DNA of 64,000 bases. Origin: Deltaproteobacteria bacterium. Its GTDB lineage: Bacteria > Myxococcota_A > UBA9160 > PR03. The notes beneath the pieces are model-generated. The model was not told the origin of the DNA, searched no databases, and worked only from the letters and a program-made list of their open reading frames with translations. Where the stretch lies: contig JAPSFT010000008.1 in assembly GCA_035063765.1 (NCBI GenBank), forward strand, positions 154,198 through 218,197. The letters run 5' to 3'. Positions within the stretch are counted from its first letter, which is position 1; the number at the start of each line of letters is the position of its first letter. The translations under genes and the position numbers were made by a program. Positions 15,802-23,608 of the stretch are shown in pieces.

Positions 15802-17919
15802 TCAGCGCGGCGTGGCGTCCGGGAGGCCGCCGTCCACGGGGAGCGTCGCTCCGGTGGTCGGCGTCTGGCGCGTCGCGAAGAAGACGACCGCGTTGGCGAC
15901 GTGCTCGGGCGTGATGCGCGCCTTCAGCAGGTTGCGGTCGCGGTAGTAGGCCTCGAGTCCGGCCGCGTCGAGCCCGCGCGCGCGCATGCGCGCGGGCCCG
16001 ACCTCCTGCCACAGGCCCGAGGGGCGCGCCGCGTCGCCGAACACGGCGTCGGGCGCCACCAGGTTCACGCGCACGTCCTGCGGCGCGAGCTCGAGGCTCG
16101 CGATCCGGGCGAGCTGGTGGGCGGCGGCCTTGGTGGCGCTGTAGGCGCCGAAGCCCGCGCCGGGCGCGAAGACGTTCTTCGTGGAGACGAGGACGACGTC
16201 GCCGCCGGTCGCCTGGGCGGCGAAGTGGCGCGCCGCCTCGCGCAGCAGGAGCAGCGTGCCTTCGAGGTTCACCTGCTCGAGCCGCCGGAAGGCGTCGAGC
16301 GAGAGCTCGGCGAGGGGCGCGACGTGGGCAGCGCCGGCGTTGGCGACCACGAGATCGACGCCGCCGAAGGCGAGCGCCGCCTCCGCGAACGCGGCCGACA
16401 CCGAATCAGGATCGGTCACGTCGAGCGGAACCGCGGCGAGGCGCGGTCCGGCGTCCTTCGCGAGCTCTGCCGCGAGCGCGTCGAGTCGCGCGCCGGGGAG
16501 GTCGGTGGCCACGACGTGGCAGCCTTCGCGCAGCAGGCCGCGCACGATCCCGGCGCCGATCGCGCCCGCCGCGCCCGTGACGAGCGCCACCTCGGAGCCG
16601 AGCCGCGGCCGCACGGCCCGGCCGAGCTTCGCCTGCTCGAGCGCGTAGTACTCCATCTCGAAGAGATCGCGCTCGCAAAGCCCGGCGTAGCTGCCGCCGG
16701 CCCCGGCGATCCGGCGCTTCACCGCGAGCGTCTGGCGCGCGATGTCGCGCACCACGCCGGCGGCCTTCGCGTCGGGCCCCGCGCAGACGGCCCCGATCCC
16801 CGGCGCCAGCACGATGCGGGGCATCGGATCGGCGGGCCGGATGCCGGGCGGCAGGAGCGCGCGGTGGCGCTCGAGGTACGCCTCGTAGTCGCGCGCGTAG
16901 GCGGCCAGCGCGCCCCGCAGCCCGGGCAGCGCCTCGTCGTCGCGACCGCCGCCGTCCGGCAGCTCGAGCCAGAGGGGCAGCGCCTTCGTCCGGATCAGGT
17001 GGTCGGGGGTGAGGGGCGGCGTCAGCGCGAGCGGCCGGGCGCCCTCGGCGTCGACGAAGTCGAGCACCTCGCGCTCGAGGAGTGGGCGCAGGACGGTGCG
17101 GCGCCACGGACGGTCCGGGTCCCCGCTCGCGGTCGCGAGCGCGCCGCGCAGGAGCGGCGCGAGGCGCGCCATGCGCGCGCGGGCGGTCGCGAGCTCCGTG
17201 GGCGCTCCCCGCACCCGCAGGGGCCGCGTCTGGCGCCGCTCGGTCCAGCGCTCGGCCGCATCGACGACGGCGATCATGCGCTCGTAGGACTCGCGCGCGG
17301 TCTCGCCCCAGGTGAAGACCCCGTGCTGCACGAGCACCATCGCGGTGGCGCCGGGATTCGCCTCGGCCGCGTCGGCGGCGGCCCGGGCCAGGTCGAAGCC
17401 CGGCTTCACGTAGGGGAGCAGGATCGCGTCCGCTCCGAGTGCGTCGCGCAGGCACGCCTCGCCGTCCGCACGGTTCGAGAGCGCGAGGATCGCGTCCGCG
17501 TGGGTGTGGTCGACCACGCGTGCGGGCAGCCAGGCATGCATCAGGGTCTCGATCGACGGCGTCGCCGCGGCGGCGTCGAAGAGCGCGGCGCGCAGCTCGT
17601 TCACCATCGCCTCGTCGTCGAGCGTCTCGACCGCGCGCAGCCGGCGCAGCCAGGCGAGATCGGTGGCGGGCAGCCCCTCCGGCACGATCGCGGCCAGGTC
17701 GTAGCCCGAGGCCTTCACGAACAGCGCCGGGACCTTCTCGCCGAGGACGGTCTGGTGCGTGCCCTTCGACGAGGTGTTGCCGCCGCCGTGCAGCACCAGC
17801 GCCGGGTCCGCCCCGAGCAGCCGGCTCGAGTAGACGCGCAGCGCCAGCTCCTCGCCGTGGCGCTCTCCCCAGCGCTCGACGGCGGCGCGGGCCTCGCTCT
17901 CGCACCAGCGGCTCTCCAT
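15802..17919 (-). CDS. Bifunctional class II aldolase / short-chain dehydrogenase (RhaD-RhaE type)
   Basis: 705 residues, ATG 17919. Residues 1-400 are a class II aldolase domain with LVLHGGGNTSSKG (substrate phosphate loop), zinc ligands in DHTHADAIL and the QHGVFTWG block. From about residue 440 a complete SDR domain follows: VALVTGAAGAIGAGIVRG (NAD-binding), NAGAAH, catalytic Ser in VVLVSTKN, and YSATK. In related proteins the aldolase splits rhamnulose-1-phosphate or a similar sugar phosphate and the dehydrogenase acts on the lactaldehyde released. No rhamnose isomerase or kinase is nearby. It is 2 bp downstream of nadE, so the pair forms an operon. A six-carbon deoxysugar substrate is inferred from family only. 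Confidence 0.9.
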   Translation of the reverse strand: MESRWCESEARAAVERWGERHGEELALRVYSSRLLGADPALVLHGGGNTSSKGTHQTVLGEKVPALFVKASGYDLAAIVPEGLPATDLAWLRRLRAVETLDDEAMVNELRAALFDAAAATPSIETLMHAWLPARVVDHTHADAILALSNRADGEACLRDALGADAILLPYVKPGFDLARAAADAAEANPGATAMVLVQHGVFTWGETARESYERMIAVVDAAERWTERRQTRPLRVRGAPTELATARARMARLAPLLRGALATASGDPDRPWRRTVLRPLLEREVLDFVDAEGARPLALTPPLTPDHLIRTKALPLWLELPDGGGRDDEALPGLRGALAAYARDYEAYLERHRALLPPGIRPADPMPRIVLAPGIGAVCAGPDAKAAGVVRDIARQTLAVKRRIAGAGGSYAGLCERDLFEMEYYALEQAKLGRAVRPRLGSEVALVTGAAGAIGAGIVRGLLREGCHVVATDLPGARLDALAAELAKDAGPRLAAVPLDVTDPDSVSAAFAEAALAFGGVDLVVANAGAAHVAPLAELSLDAFRRLEQVNLEGTLLLLREAARHFAAQATGGDVVLVSTKNVFAPGAGFGAYSATKAAAHQLARIASLELAPQDVRVNLVAPDAVFGDAARPSGLWQEVGPARMRARGLDAAGLEAYYRDRNLLKARITPEHVANAVVFFATRQTPTTGATLPVDGGLPDATPR

Positions 17920-17921
17920 GC

Positions 17922-19562
17922 TCAGCCCTCGTAGCGGTGGACGATCGGCAGGCGCCGCCCGCTGCCGAAGGCCTTGCGGGACGTGCGCAGCACGAGCGGC
18001 GCCTGGCGGCGCTTGTACTCGTTGCGGTCGAGCTGGCGCACGATGCGGCGCACCTCCTCGCGGCCGACGCCCGGCGGCGGCTCGATCTCGTCGGCTCCGC
18101 GGCCGCCCTCGATGGCCTGCTCGAGCACCGCGTCGAGGACCGGGTAGGGCGGCAGGTCGTCCTCGTCGCGCTGGCCGGGCGCCAGCTCGGCCGAGGGCGG
18201 CTTGTCGATGCTGCTCTGCGGGATCCGCTCGCCGTGGCGGTTGGCGTGGCGGGCCAGCGCGTAGACGTCGCGCTTGTAGACGTCGCCGAGGACGGCGAGG
18301 CCGCCCACGGTGTCGCCGTAGAGCGTGCAGTAGCCGATCGAGAGCTCGCTCTTGTTGCCGGTGGCGAGCACCAGGCGGCGCTCCTCGTTCGAGATCGCCA
18401 TCAGGATCGCGCCCCGGATCCGCGACTGGATGTTCTGCTGGGTGAGGCCGTAGTCCTCGCGCACGCCGAAGAGCCCGCCGAAGACGCGCCGGTACTCCTC
18501 GTAGACGGGCCGGATGTCGACGAGCCGGGTCTCGATGCCGAGCGCGCGCCCGAGCGCACGCGCATCCTCGATGCTGTGGGGCGACGAGAACGGGCCCGGC
18601 ATCAGCACGCCGAGCACGCGATCGGCGCCGAGCGCCTCGACGGCGAGGTGCGCGGTCAGCGCCGAGTCGATCCCGCCCGAGAGGCCGACGACCGCGCCCG
18701 GCGGCAGGCTCTGCTTGCGGAAGTAGTCGCGGATCGCGAGCACCAGGCCCGCCTCGAGCTGCGCCGCGCCGATCGGCTCGGCGACCGCGTCGGGCGCGAT
18801 CGGAGCCGGTGGTGCGTCCAGGTCGAGCACCTCGAGCGCGGGCTCGAAGAGCGGCAGCGAGGCCCGGATCCGGCCCTCGGCGTCGACCAGGAAGGAGCCG
18901 CCGTCGAAGATGAGCTCGTCGTTGCCCCCGACCTGGTTGCAGAAGGCGATCGGAACGCGATGCCGGCGGGCCAGGCCCGCGAAGAGCGAGCGCCGCTCGG
19001 CGGGCTTTCCCTGGTGCCAGGGCGAGGCCGACAGGTTCAGGACCAGGCGCACGCCGCGCGCCGCGAGCTCGCCGGTGGGGTCGAGGCCGTAGGCCACGCG
19101 GTCCACCCAGCCGTCCTCGCACACCGTGAGGCCGAGGGCGATCCCCGCGAGCGTCGCCGGCAGGCGGCTCGTGGCGGGAGCGAAGTAGCGGCTCTCGTCG
19201 AACACGTCGTAGGTCGGCAGCAGGGTCTTGGCCTGCACGGCGGCGCGCCGGCCGCCGGCCAGCAGCACGGCGCAGTTGCCGAGCCCCTTGCCGCCGTGCG
19301 GCTCCACCGGCAGCACGGCGCCGAGCGCGATCGCGATGCGCCGCGAGGCGGGCTCGAGCGCCGCGAGCTCGCGGAGCTGGTCCTCGACGAAGCCCTCGCG
19401 CTCGAGGAGGTCCATGGGCGGATAGCCGCTCAGCACCAGCTCGGGGAGCAGCACCAGCTCCGCACCGGCCGCCGCCGCCTTGGCGGCGGCCTCCTCGACG
19501 AGCCGGCGGTTGCCCGCGAGGTCGCCGACCGTGGGGTTCACCTGGGCGAGGGCGATGCGCAC
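17922..19562 (-). CDS. nadE: Glutamine-dependent NAD+ synthetase
   Basis: 546 residues from GTG 19562 (protein begins VRIALAQVNPTVGD, the usual start of the family; a longer version from ATG 19586 is unlikely). Residues 1-260 are a nitrilase-type glutaminase with its Glu (LLPELVLSGYP), Lys (QAKTLLPTYDVFDE) and Cys (GLTVCEDGW). The C-terminal half is the ATP-pyrophosphatase synthetase with GLSGGIDSAL, VLATGNKSELSIGYCTLYGD and KPPSAEL. It amidates nicotinate adenine dinucleotide using ammonia channelled from glutamine. The NAD-dependent aldolase/dehydrogenase is immediately downstream. The start region diverges from the hydrolase at 19621 with 58 bp between. Confidence 0.96.
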   Translation of the reverse strand: MRIALAQVNPTVGDLAGNRRLVEEAAAKAAAAGAELVLLPELVLSGYPPMDLLEREGFVEDQLRELAALEPASRRIAIALGAVLPVEPHGGKGLGNCAVLLAGGRRAAVQAKTLLPTYDVFDESRYFAPATSRLPATLAGIALGLTVCEDGWVDRVAYGLDPTGELAARGVRLVLNLSASPWHQGKPAERRSLFAGLARRHRVPIAFCNQVGGNDELIFDGGSFLVDAEGRIRASLPLFEPALEVLDLDAPPAPIAPDAVAEPIGAAQLEAGLVLAIRDYFRKQSLPPGAVVGLSGGIDSALTAHLAVEALGADRVLGVLMPGPFSSPHSIEDARALGRALGIETRLVDIRPVYEEYRRVFGGLFGVREDYGLTQQNIQSRIRGAILMAISNEERRLVLATGNKSELSIGYCTLYGDTVGGLAVLGDVYKRDVYALARHANRHGERIPQSSIDKPPSAELAPGQRDEDDLPPYPVLDAVLEQAIEGGRGADEIEPPPGVGREEVRRIVRQLDRNEYKRRQAPLVLRTSRKAFGSGRRLPIVHRYEG

Positions 19563-19620
19563 GGCGGCAGGATAACCGAGGGCCATTGCCGCTGCGCACG
19601 GAGCCCCGCAACATCGGCGC

Positions 19621-20520
19621 ATGTCGGAGATCGTCGGTCCTACCTCCCACTTCTTCGTCTCGCAACGCCTGCGGCTCCACTACGTGGACTGGGGCAACGA
19701 GGGCGCCCCGCCGCTCGTGCTGGTGCACGGCGGGCGCGACCACGCCCGCAACTGGGACTGGGTGGCGCGCGAGCTGCGCCGCGACTGGCACGTGGTGGCG
19801 CCGGACCTGCGCGGCCACGGCGACAGCGGCTGGGCGATCGGCGGCATGTACGCGGTCGCGGACTTCGTGCTCGACCTCGCCAACCTGATCGACGCGCTGC
19901 GCGTGGAGCGCGTGCACCTGGTCGGCCACTCGCTCGGGGGCGCCGTGAGCCTGATGTACACGGGCGTGTTCCCGGAGCGGGTGGCGAAGCTGGTCGCGAT
20001 CGAGGGGCTGGGCCCGCCGCCGAAGCTCCTCGCGCGGCTCCGGGAGCGCCAGCCCTGGGAGCGCATGCAGGACTGGGTGCAGCAGATGCGCGGGCTCGCG
20101 GCACGCCTGCCGCGCCGCTACGAGAGCCTGGAAGCCGCCGCTGCCCGCATGCGCGAGGAGAACTCCTTCCTCTCCGAGGAACAGGCGCTTCATCTCACCG
20201 TGCATGGCGTCAACCGCAACGAGGACGGCACCTACTCCTGGAAGTTCGACAACTACGTGCGCGCCTTCGCGCCGTACCGCTTCGACGTCGATGACATGCG
20301 CGCGCTCTGGGGGCGCATCGAGTGTCCGACCCTGCTCGTGCGGGGTGCCGACTCCTGGGCGAGCGATCCGGTCGTGGACGGGCGCATCGAGCCCTTCCGC
20401 AACGCGCACGCGACGACGATCGCCGACGCAGGCCACTGGGTTCACCATGATCAGATGCGGGAGTTCCTGCGGGTGCTACAGGGGTTCTTCGCGGAGGCCG
20501 AGGGCGGGGCTGGCGGATGA
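19621..20520 (+). CDS. Alpha/beta-fold hydrolase; 3' end is the first unit of a tandem duplication
   Basis: 299 residues, ATG 19621. The HGG oxyanion hole (VLVHGGRDHARNWDW), DLRGHGDSGW, nucleophile elbow VGHSLGGAV, the acidic position in RGADSW and the catalytic His in AGHWVHHDQ are all present, with a helical lid between (ARLPRRYESLEAAAARMREEN). Substrate unknown. The last 22 codons (from base 20456, LREFLRVLQGFFAEAEGGAGG in essence) belong to the first unit of a 139-bp repeat; two more copies follow beyond the stop, each shifted in frame. The functional gene seems intact because the active-site His precedes the repeat. Confidence 0.92.
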   Translation: MSEIVGPTSHFFVSQRLRLHYVDWGNEGAPPLVLVHGGRDHARNWDWVARELRRDWHVVAPDLRGHGDSGWAIGGMYAVADFVLDLANLIDALRVERVHLVGHSLGGAVSLMYTGVFPERVAKLVAIEGLGPPPKLLARLRERQPWERMQDWVQQMRGLAARLPRRYESLEAAAARMREENSFLSEEQALHLTVHGVNRNEDGTYSWKFDNYVRAFAPYRFDVDDMRALWGRIECPTLLVRGADSWASDPVVDGRIEPFRNAHATTIADAGHWVHHDQMREFLRVLQGFFAEAEGGAGG

Positions 20521-20823
20521 GGCCGGGTGCCCCGCGGCTGGAGCTGACGACGCGCCAGGCGCGTCGCAGCTCAGCCGCTTCGCGGCCGATCCGCTGCGGG
20601 AGTTCCTGCGGGTGCTACAGGGGTGTTTCGCGGAGGCCGAGGGTGGGGCTGGCGGATGAGGCCGGGTGCCCCGCGGCTGGAGCTGACGACGCGCCATGCG
20701 CGTCGCAGCTCAGCCGCTTCGCGGCCGATCCGCTGCGGGAGTTCCTGCGGGTGCTACAGGGGTGTTTCGCGGAGGCCGAGGGCGGGGCTGGCGAAGGAGG
20801 CCGGGTGCCCGCGGCTGGAGCTG
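20456..20823. repeat. 139-bp tandem repeat, about 2.6 copies, carrying duplicated hairpins
   Basis: Units start at 20456, 20595 and 20734 (TGCGGGAGTTCCTGCG each time), a constant 139-bp period; copies differ by a few bases and the third is cut at about 20823. Each unit holds the last codons of the hydrolase plus its downstream spacer. 139 is not a multiple of three, so the copies are not a protein repeat. Copies 1 and 2 each contain a stem-loop of about 15 bp (20541-20572 and 20680-20711), which may be the gene's terminator. The region 20521-20828 holds no other gene. Confidence 0.93.
20541..20572 (+). terminator. Stem-loop after the hydrolase gene (copy 1; copy 2 at 20680-20711)
   Basis: GAGCTG pairs with CAGCTC and CGACGCGCC with GGCGCGTCG, one bulged A, about 15 paired bases. 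The second copy keeps the stem although its loop differs (CAT instead of CA). There is no T-run, so intrinsic termination is uncertain. Confidence 0.5.
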
Positions 20824-20828
20824 GGAGG

Positions 20829-21296
20829 TCAGGGAAAGTAGAGGTAGATCGCGTCGGCGGTACACACGGGCTTGTCACCGCCCTCGACCTCGAAGACGAG
20901 GTGGATCGTGGTGTGCGCGGCGCCGCTCGGCAGCTCGCGCACGTTCTTGAGCTCGGCGCTGAGGCGGACGCGGGCGCCCGCGGGCACCGGGGCGGGGAGG
21001 CGCATCCTCTCGAGCCCGTAGTTCATCGCCAGCCGCGCGCCCTTCACCTCGACGAGCCGGGGCAGCAGGACGGGGGCCAGCGCGATCGTGAGATAGCCGT
21101 GCGCGATCGGGCCGCCGAAGGGCGACTCGCGGCGCGCGCGCTCGACGTCGACGTGGATCCACTGGTGGTCGCCGGTGGCGCGGGCGAAGGCGTCGATCTG
21201 CTCCTGCCCGACCGTCATCCAGTCCGAGGGCCCGACGCGCTGGCCGACGAAGCTCTTCAGCGCCGAGACGCTCGGGATGACGAGGGAGTCGGCCAT
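20829..21296 (-). CDS. MaoC-like hot-dog dehydratase
   Basis: 155 residues, ATG 21296. The R-hydratase motif is complete: FARATGDHQWIHVDVERA provides the catalytic Asp/His and SPFGGPIAHGYLTIALAP the following loop. The rest forms a single hot-dog fold ending ...CTADAIYLYFP. Such enzymes hydrate trans-2-enoyl-CoA to R-3-hydroxyacyl-CoA. The gene stops directly against the tandem repeat of the convergent hydrolase. The GNAT gene is 76 bp upstream on the same strand. Confidence 0.92.
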   Translation of the reverse strand: MADSLVIPSVSALKSFVGQRVGPSDWMTVGQEQIDAFARATGDHQWIHVDVERARRESPFGGPIAHGYLTIALAPVLLPRLVEVKGARLAMNYGLERMRLPAPVPAGARVRLSAELKNVRELPSGAAHTTIHLVFEVEGGDKPVCTADAIYLYFP

Positions 21297-21372
21297 GGAC
21301 GTGCCTCCGCGGGGCCGCGCGAACGGTAACACAGGCCGCCCGGGGCAGACGCGGGGCGGGCGGGCTCCGGCT

Positions 21373-21987
21373 TCACGGGTGCCGGAGGGGTCCGGCGGGC
21401 GGTCGTGCCATGAACCAGCAGGGGACGTCGAGGACGCGGGCTTCCTTCGCGACCTCGAAGCCGGCGCGTCTGTAGAAGACCACGTTCTCGGGCTTGTCGG
21501 TCTCGAGCCAGGCGTGCGCGCCGCCCGCGTCGAGCGCTTCGGCGAGATCCGCGAGCAGCCGGCTCCCGATGCCGAGGCCCTGGAGCCCGCCCTCGACGGA
21601 GACGGGCCCCACGTGCCAGTGCGGAGCCTGCGGGTCGCGCGCGGCCCACGCCTCGAGCCAGCGCAGGCTCCGCGCGAAGGGGCGAGGACCACTGCGCAGG
21701 AGTGCGAGAGCGGCCCGGGCGAGCGCGGATGCCGGCATGCGGCACGCACCCGGCGGCACGGCGCCGCACACCCCGACCACGAAGCCGGCGCGCACGGCCA
21801 CACGCGGGGGCTCCGGCACCACGGCGAAGAGCGCCCGGAACAGCCGCTCGAGCGCGGCGACACGCCGGTCGGGGTCCGCGCCGAAGGCCGCCACGTGGAT
21901 CGGGTTGTCGCGCATGCCGCGCGCGGCGACGCCGGCCGCCGCCCGGCGCTCCTCGGGCCGCAGGCGCCGCACCTCGATCTCGAGCAT
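21373..21987 (-). CDS. GNAT-family N-acetyltransferase
   Basis: 204 residues from ATG 21987, where the protein begins MLEIEVRRLRPEERRAAAGV. The acetyl-CoA site is seen in HVGPVSVEGGLQGLGIGSRLL (Q-x-x-G-x-G) at about residue 120-140, followed by WLETDKPENVVFYRRAGFEV, the usual C-terminal GNAT signature. The N-terminal half (GMRDNPIHVAAFG) resembles the group that acetylates small molecules rather than ribosomal proteins, but substrate is unknown. It diverges from the DUF1329 gene over 83 bp and reads toward maoC. Confidence 0.88.
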   Translation of the reverse strand: MLEIEVRRLRPEERRAAAGVAARGMRDNPIHVAAFGADPDRRVAALERLFRALFAVVPEPPRVAVRAGFVVGVCGAVPPGACRMPASALARAALALLRSGPRPFARSLRWLEAWAARDPQAPHWHVGPVSVEGGLQGLGIGSRLLADLAEALDAGGAHAWLETDKPENVVFYRRAGFEVAKEARVLDVPCWFMARPPAGPLRHP

Positions 21988-22057
21988 CCATGGCCTCCGG
22001 TACGAGCAGCCACACGGGGTGCCCGCGGAGAGATAGAATGGCATCGATCCGACCGGG

Positions 22058-22064
22058 AAGGAGG
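22058..22064 (+). promoter_or_regulatory. Strong ribosome binding site fixing the DUF1329 start
   Basis: AAGGAGG followed by six bases and GTG 22071. It selects this GTG over the in-frame ATG at 22038, which has no such site and would add 11 residues ahead of the signal peptide. Confidence 0.8.
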
Positions 22065-22070
22065 CGGCTC

Positions 22071-23591
22071 GTGCGCGGTACGCTCCGTTCCCTGCGATTC
22101 GTCCTGTCGCTGCTCTACCTCGTCGTCTGGCCTGCGATGTCGGCGCAGCCGGCGGAGGAGGGCGCGCCGCTTCCGCCGGCCGCTGGCGGCCCCTGGTTCC
22201 TCCCCCCCGAAGGCGCCTGCACGCCCGGCGGCGGGCTGCGCCTCGCCGCCGGAGACGATGCCGTGGCGTCGTTTCCGTGGGCACCCGGCGACGCGCTCGC
22301 CCTCGCGCAGGTCGAGGCGCTCCGCCGCTTCCTCCCGAAGCCGCTCTGGGACTACCGCGAGCGCTTCTTCTACGAGGGCATGCGCCTCGAGATCGGGCCT
22401 TGCTACCGGGACTACTCGCCACCGGCCTTCTTCCAGGACGCGAGCCGGGGATCCGCTTCCGCGCCGACCCTGGCACGAGACGGCGGCCTCGCGGGCTGGA
22501 GCGCCGGCTTCGCCTTTCCGCCCGACACGATCGATCCCGCCGACCCCCAGGCCGGCACGAAGTGGGCCTGGAACGCGGCGACCCGCTACCAGGGCGCGGG
22601 CTTCCGCGGGCGCTTCCGGGTCGTCGACCTGCTCGGTCGCGTCGGTCGCGCCGAGCCCTTCGAGGGCGAGATCTTCCGGATGCAGCTCACGCATCGCGCG
22701 GACCTGCCCGACCAGGGGTTCGCCACCGCGTTCGCGAAGGACAACTGGTGGGTCGCTGGTGGCCGCTTCTTCGAGCCGACCAACGCGCGCGAGTTCGCCT
22801 GGCGGCAGTACCGCAACGAAGACGCGCTCGCGAAGGCCGCGCGCACCGACGACCTGATCGCCTATCTCCCGACCTGGCGGCGGGTGCGGCGGATCCCGGC
22901 TGTTCACGTCGAAGGCCTCTACATGCCCTCGTTCAGCGTGGGCGTCGCGCCTGCGCAGCAGCTCACGGTCGGCGGCGGTGCGGCCGGCGCGGGCGGCGGC
23001 GTGGTATCGGCCGGCGGCGTCGGCGCCGAGGGCGGCACTCTCCAGACCCGGCGCAGCGGCTTCGAGGGCCAGGAGATCCGCCCCCTGCTCTGGGACTGGC
23101 AGCTGCATGGCGTCCAGGACCTGCTCGCCCCCATCAACATCATGAGCCCGATGTATCCAGCCGAGGAGAACCGCGAGTTCGGGCCGTGGGGTCTCTCGTT
23201 CGCGAGCGACCGTTGGGATCTGCGCCGCGCGCTGGTGCTGGAGGGACGCATCAAGGGCAAGCCCGGCGAGCGCGGCGAGGCGCGCGTGCTGTGGTACTTC
23301 GACCTCCAGACGCTCGTGCCGCTCTACTACATGGCCTACGACGCGAAGGACGAGCCGATCGACGTCGGCGTCTTCGCGAGCCGCTGGAGCGAGGACCGTC
23401 CCGACTACCCGCGCTGGCCCGACGACCCGAAGCGGCCGCTGCGGGTGCTCGATTCGATGGGGGCGGCCTTCGCGAACCTCGCCGAGGACGGCAGCTGGCG
23501 CCGCGAATCGTGGAACCTGGTCGCGACGCCGCCGCCCGACCAGCAGCTCGAGAAGATGACGTCGTCGTCGGATCTGACGAAGGGACGCTGA
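22071..23591 (+). CDS. Exported DUF1329 (LolA-like fold) protein
   Basis: 506 residues from GTG 22071. A signal peptide (LRFVLSLLYLVVWPAMSAQPA) leads into a long single domain with the features of DUF1329: WNAATRYQGAGFRGRFRVVD, the RMQLTHRADLP block, TDDLIAYLPTWRRVRRIP, and a C-terminal 'ARVLWYFDLQTLVPLYYMAYD' hairpin. A Gly/Ala/Val-rich insert of about 40 residues (bases 22960-23040) sits in the middle and looks disordered. DUF1329 proteins are outer-membrane or periplasmic and are often coded near lipid- or steroid-related genes and RND exporters; function unproven. The gene ends 17 bp before the convergent DHH gene. Confidence 0.85.
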   Translation: MRGTLRSLRFVLSLLYLVVWPAMSAQPAEEGAPLPPAAGGPWFLPPEGACTPGGGLRLAAGDDAVASFPWAPGDALALAQVEALRRFLPKPLWDYRERFFYEGMRLEIGPCYRDYSPPAFFQDASRGSASAPTLARDGGLAGWSAGFAFPPDTIDPADPQAGTKWAWNAATRYQGAGFRGRFRVVDLLGRVGRAEPFEGEIFRMQLTHRADLPDQGFATAFAKDNWWVAGGRFFEPTNAREFAWRQYRNEDALAKAARTDDLIAYLPTWRRVRRIPAVHVEGLYMPSFSVGVAPAQQLTVGGGAAGAGGGVVSAGGVGAEGGTLQTRRSGFEGQEIRPLLWDWQLHGVQDLLAPINIMSPMYPAEENREFGPWGLSFASDRWDLRRALVLEGRIKGKPGERGEARVLWYFDLQTLVPLYYMAYDAKDEPIDVGVFASRWSEDRPDYPRWPDDPKRPLRVLDSMGAAFANLAEDGSWRRESWNLVATPPPDQQLEKMTSSSDLTKGR

Positions 23592-23608
23592 GCGACGCGG
23601 GACCGCGG

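Noticed and set aside
20456..20823. CRISPR array or protein repeat
   Set aside because: The units abut, are 139 bp, have no spacers, and the period is not a multiple of three.
20476..20950. Small open frames sharing a repeated REFLRVLQG-like peptide
   Set aside because: They arise from the 139-bp tandem repeat, which duplicates the end of the hydrolase; each copy is in another frame and has no start of its own.
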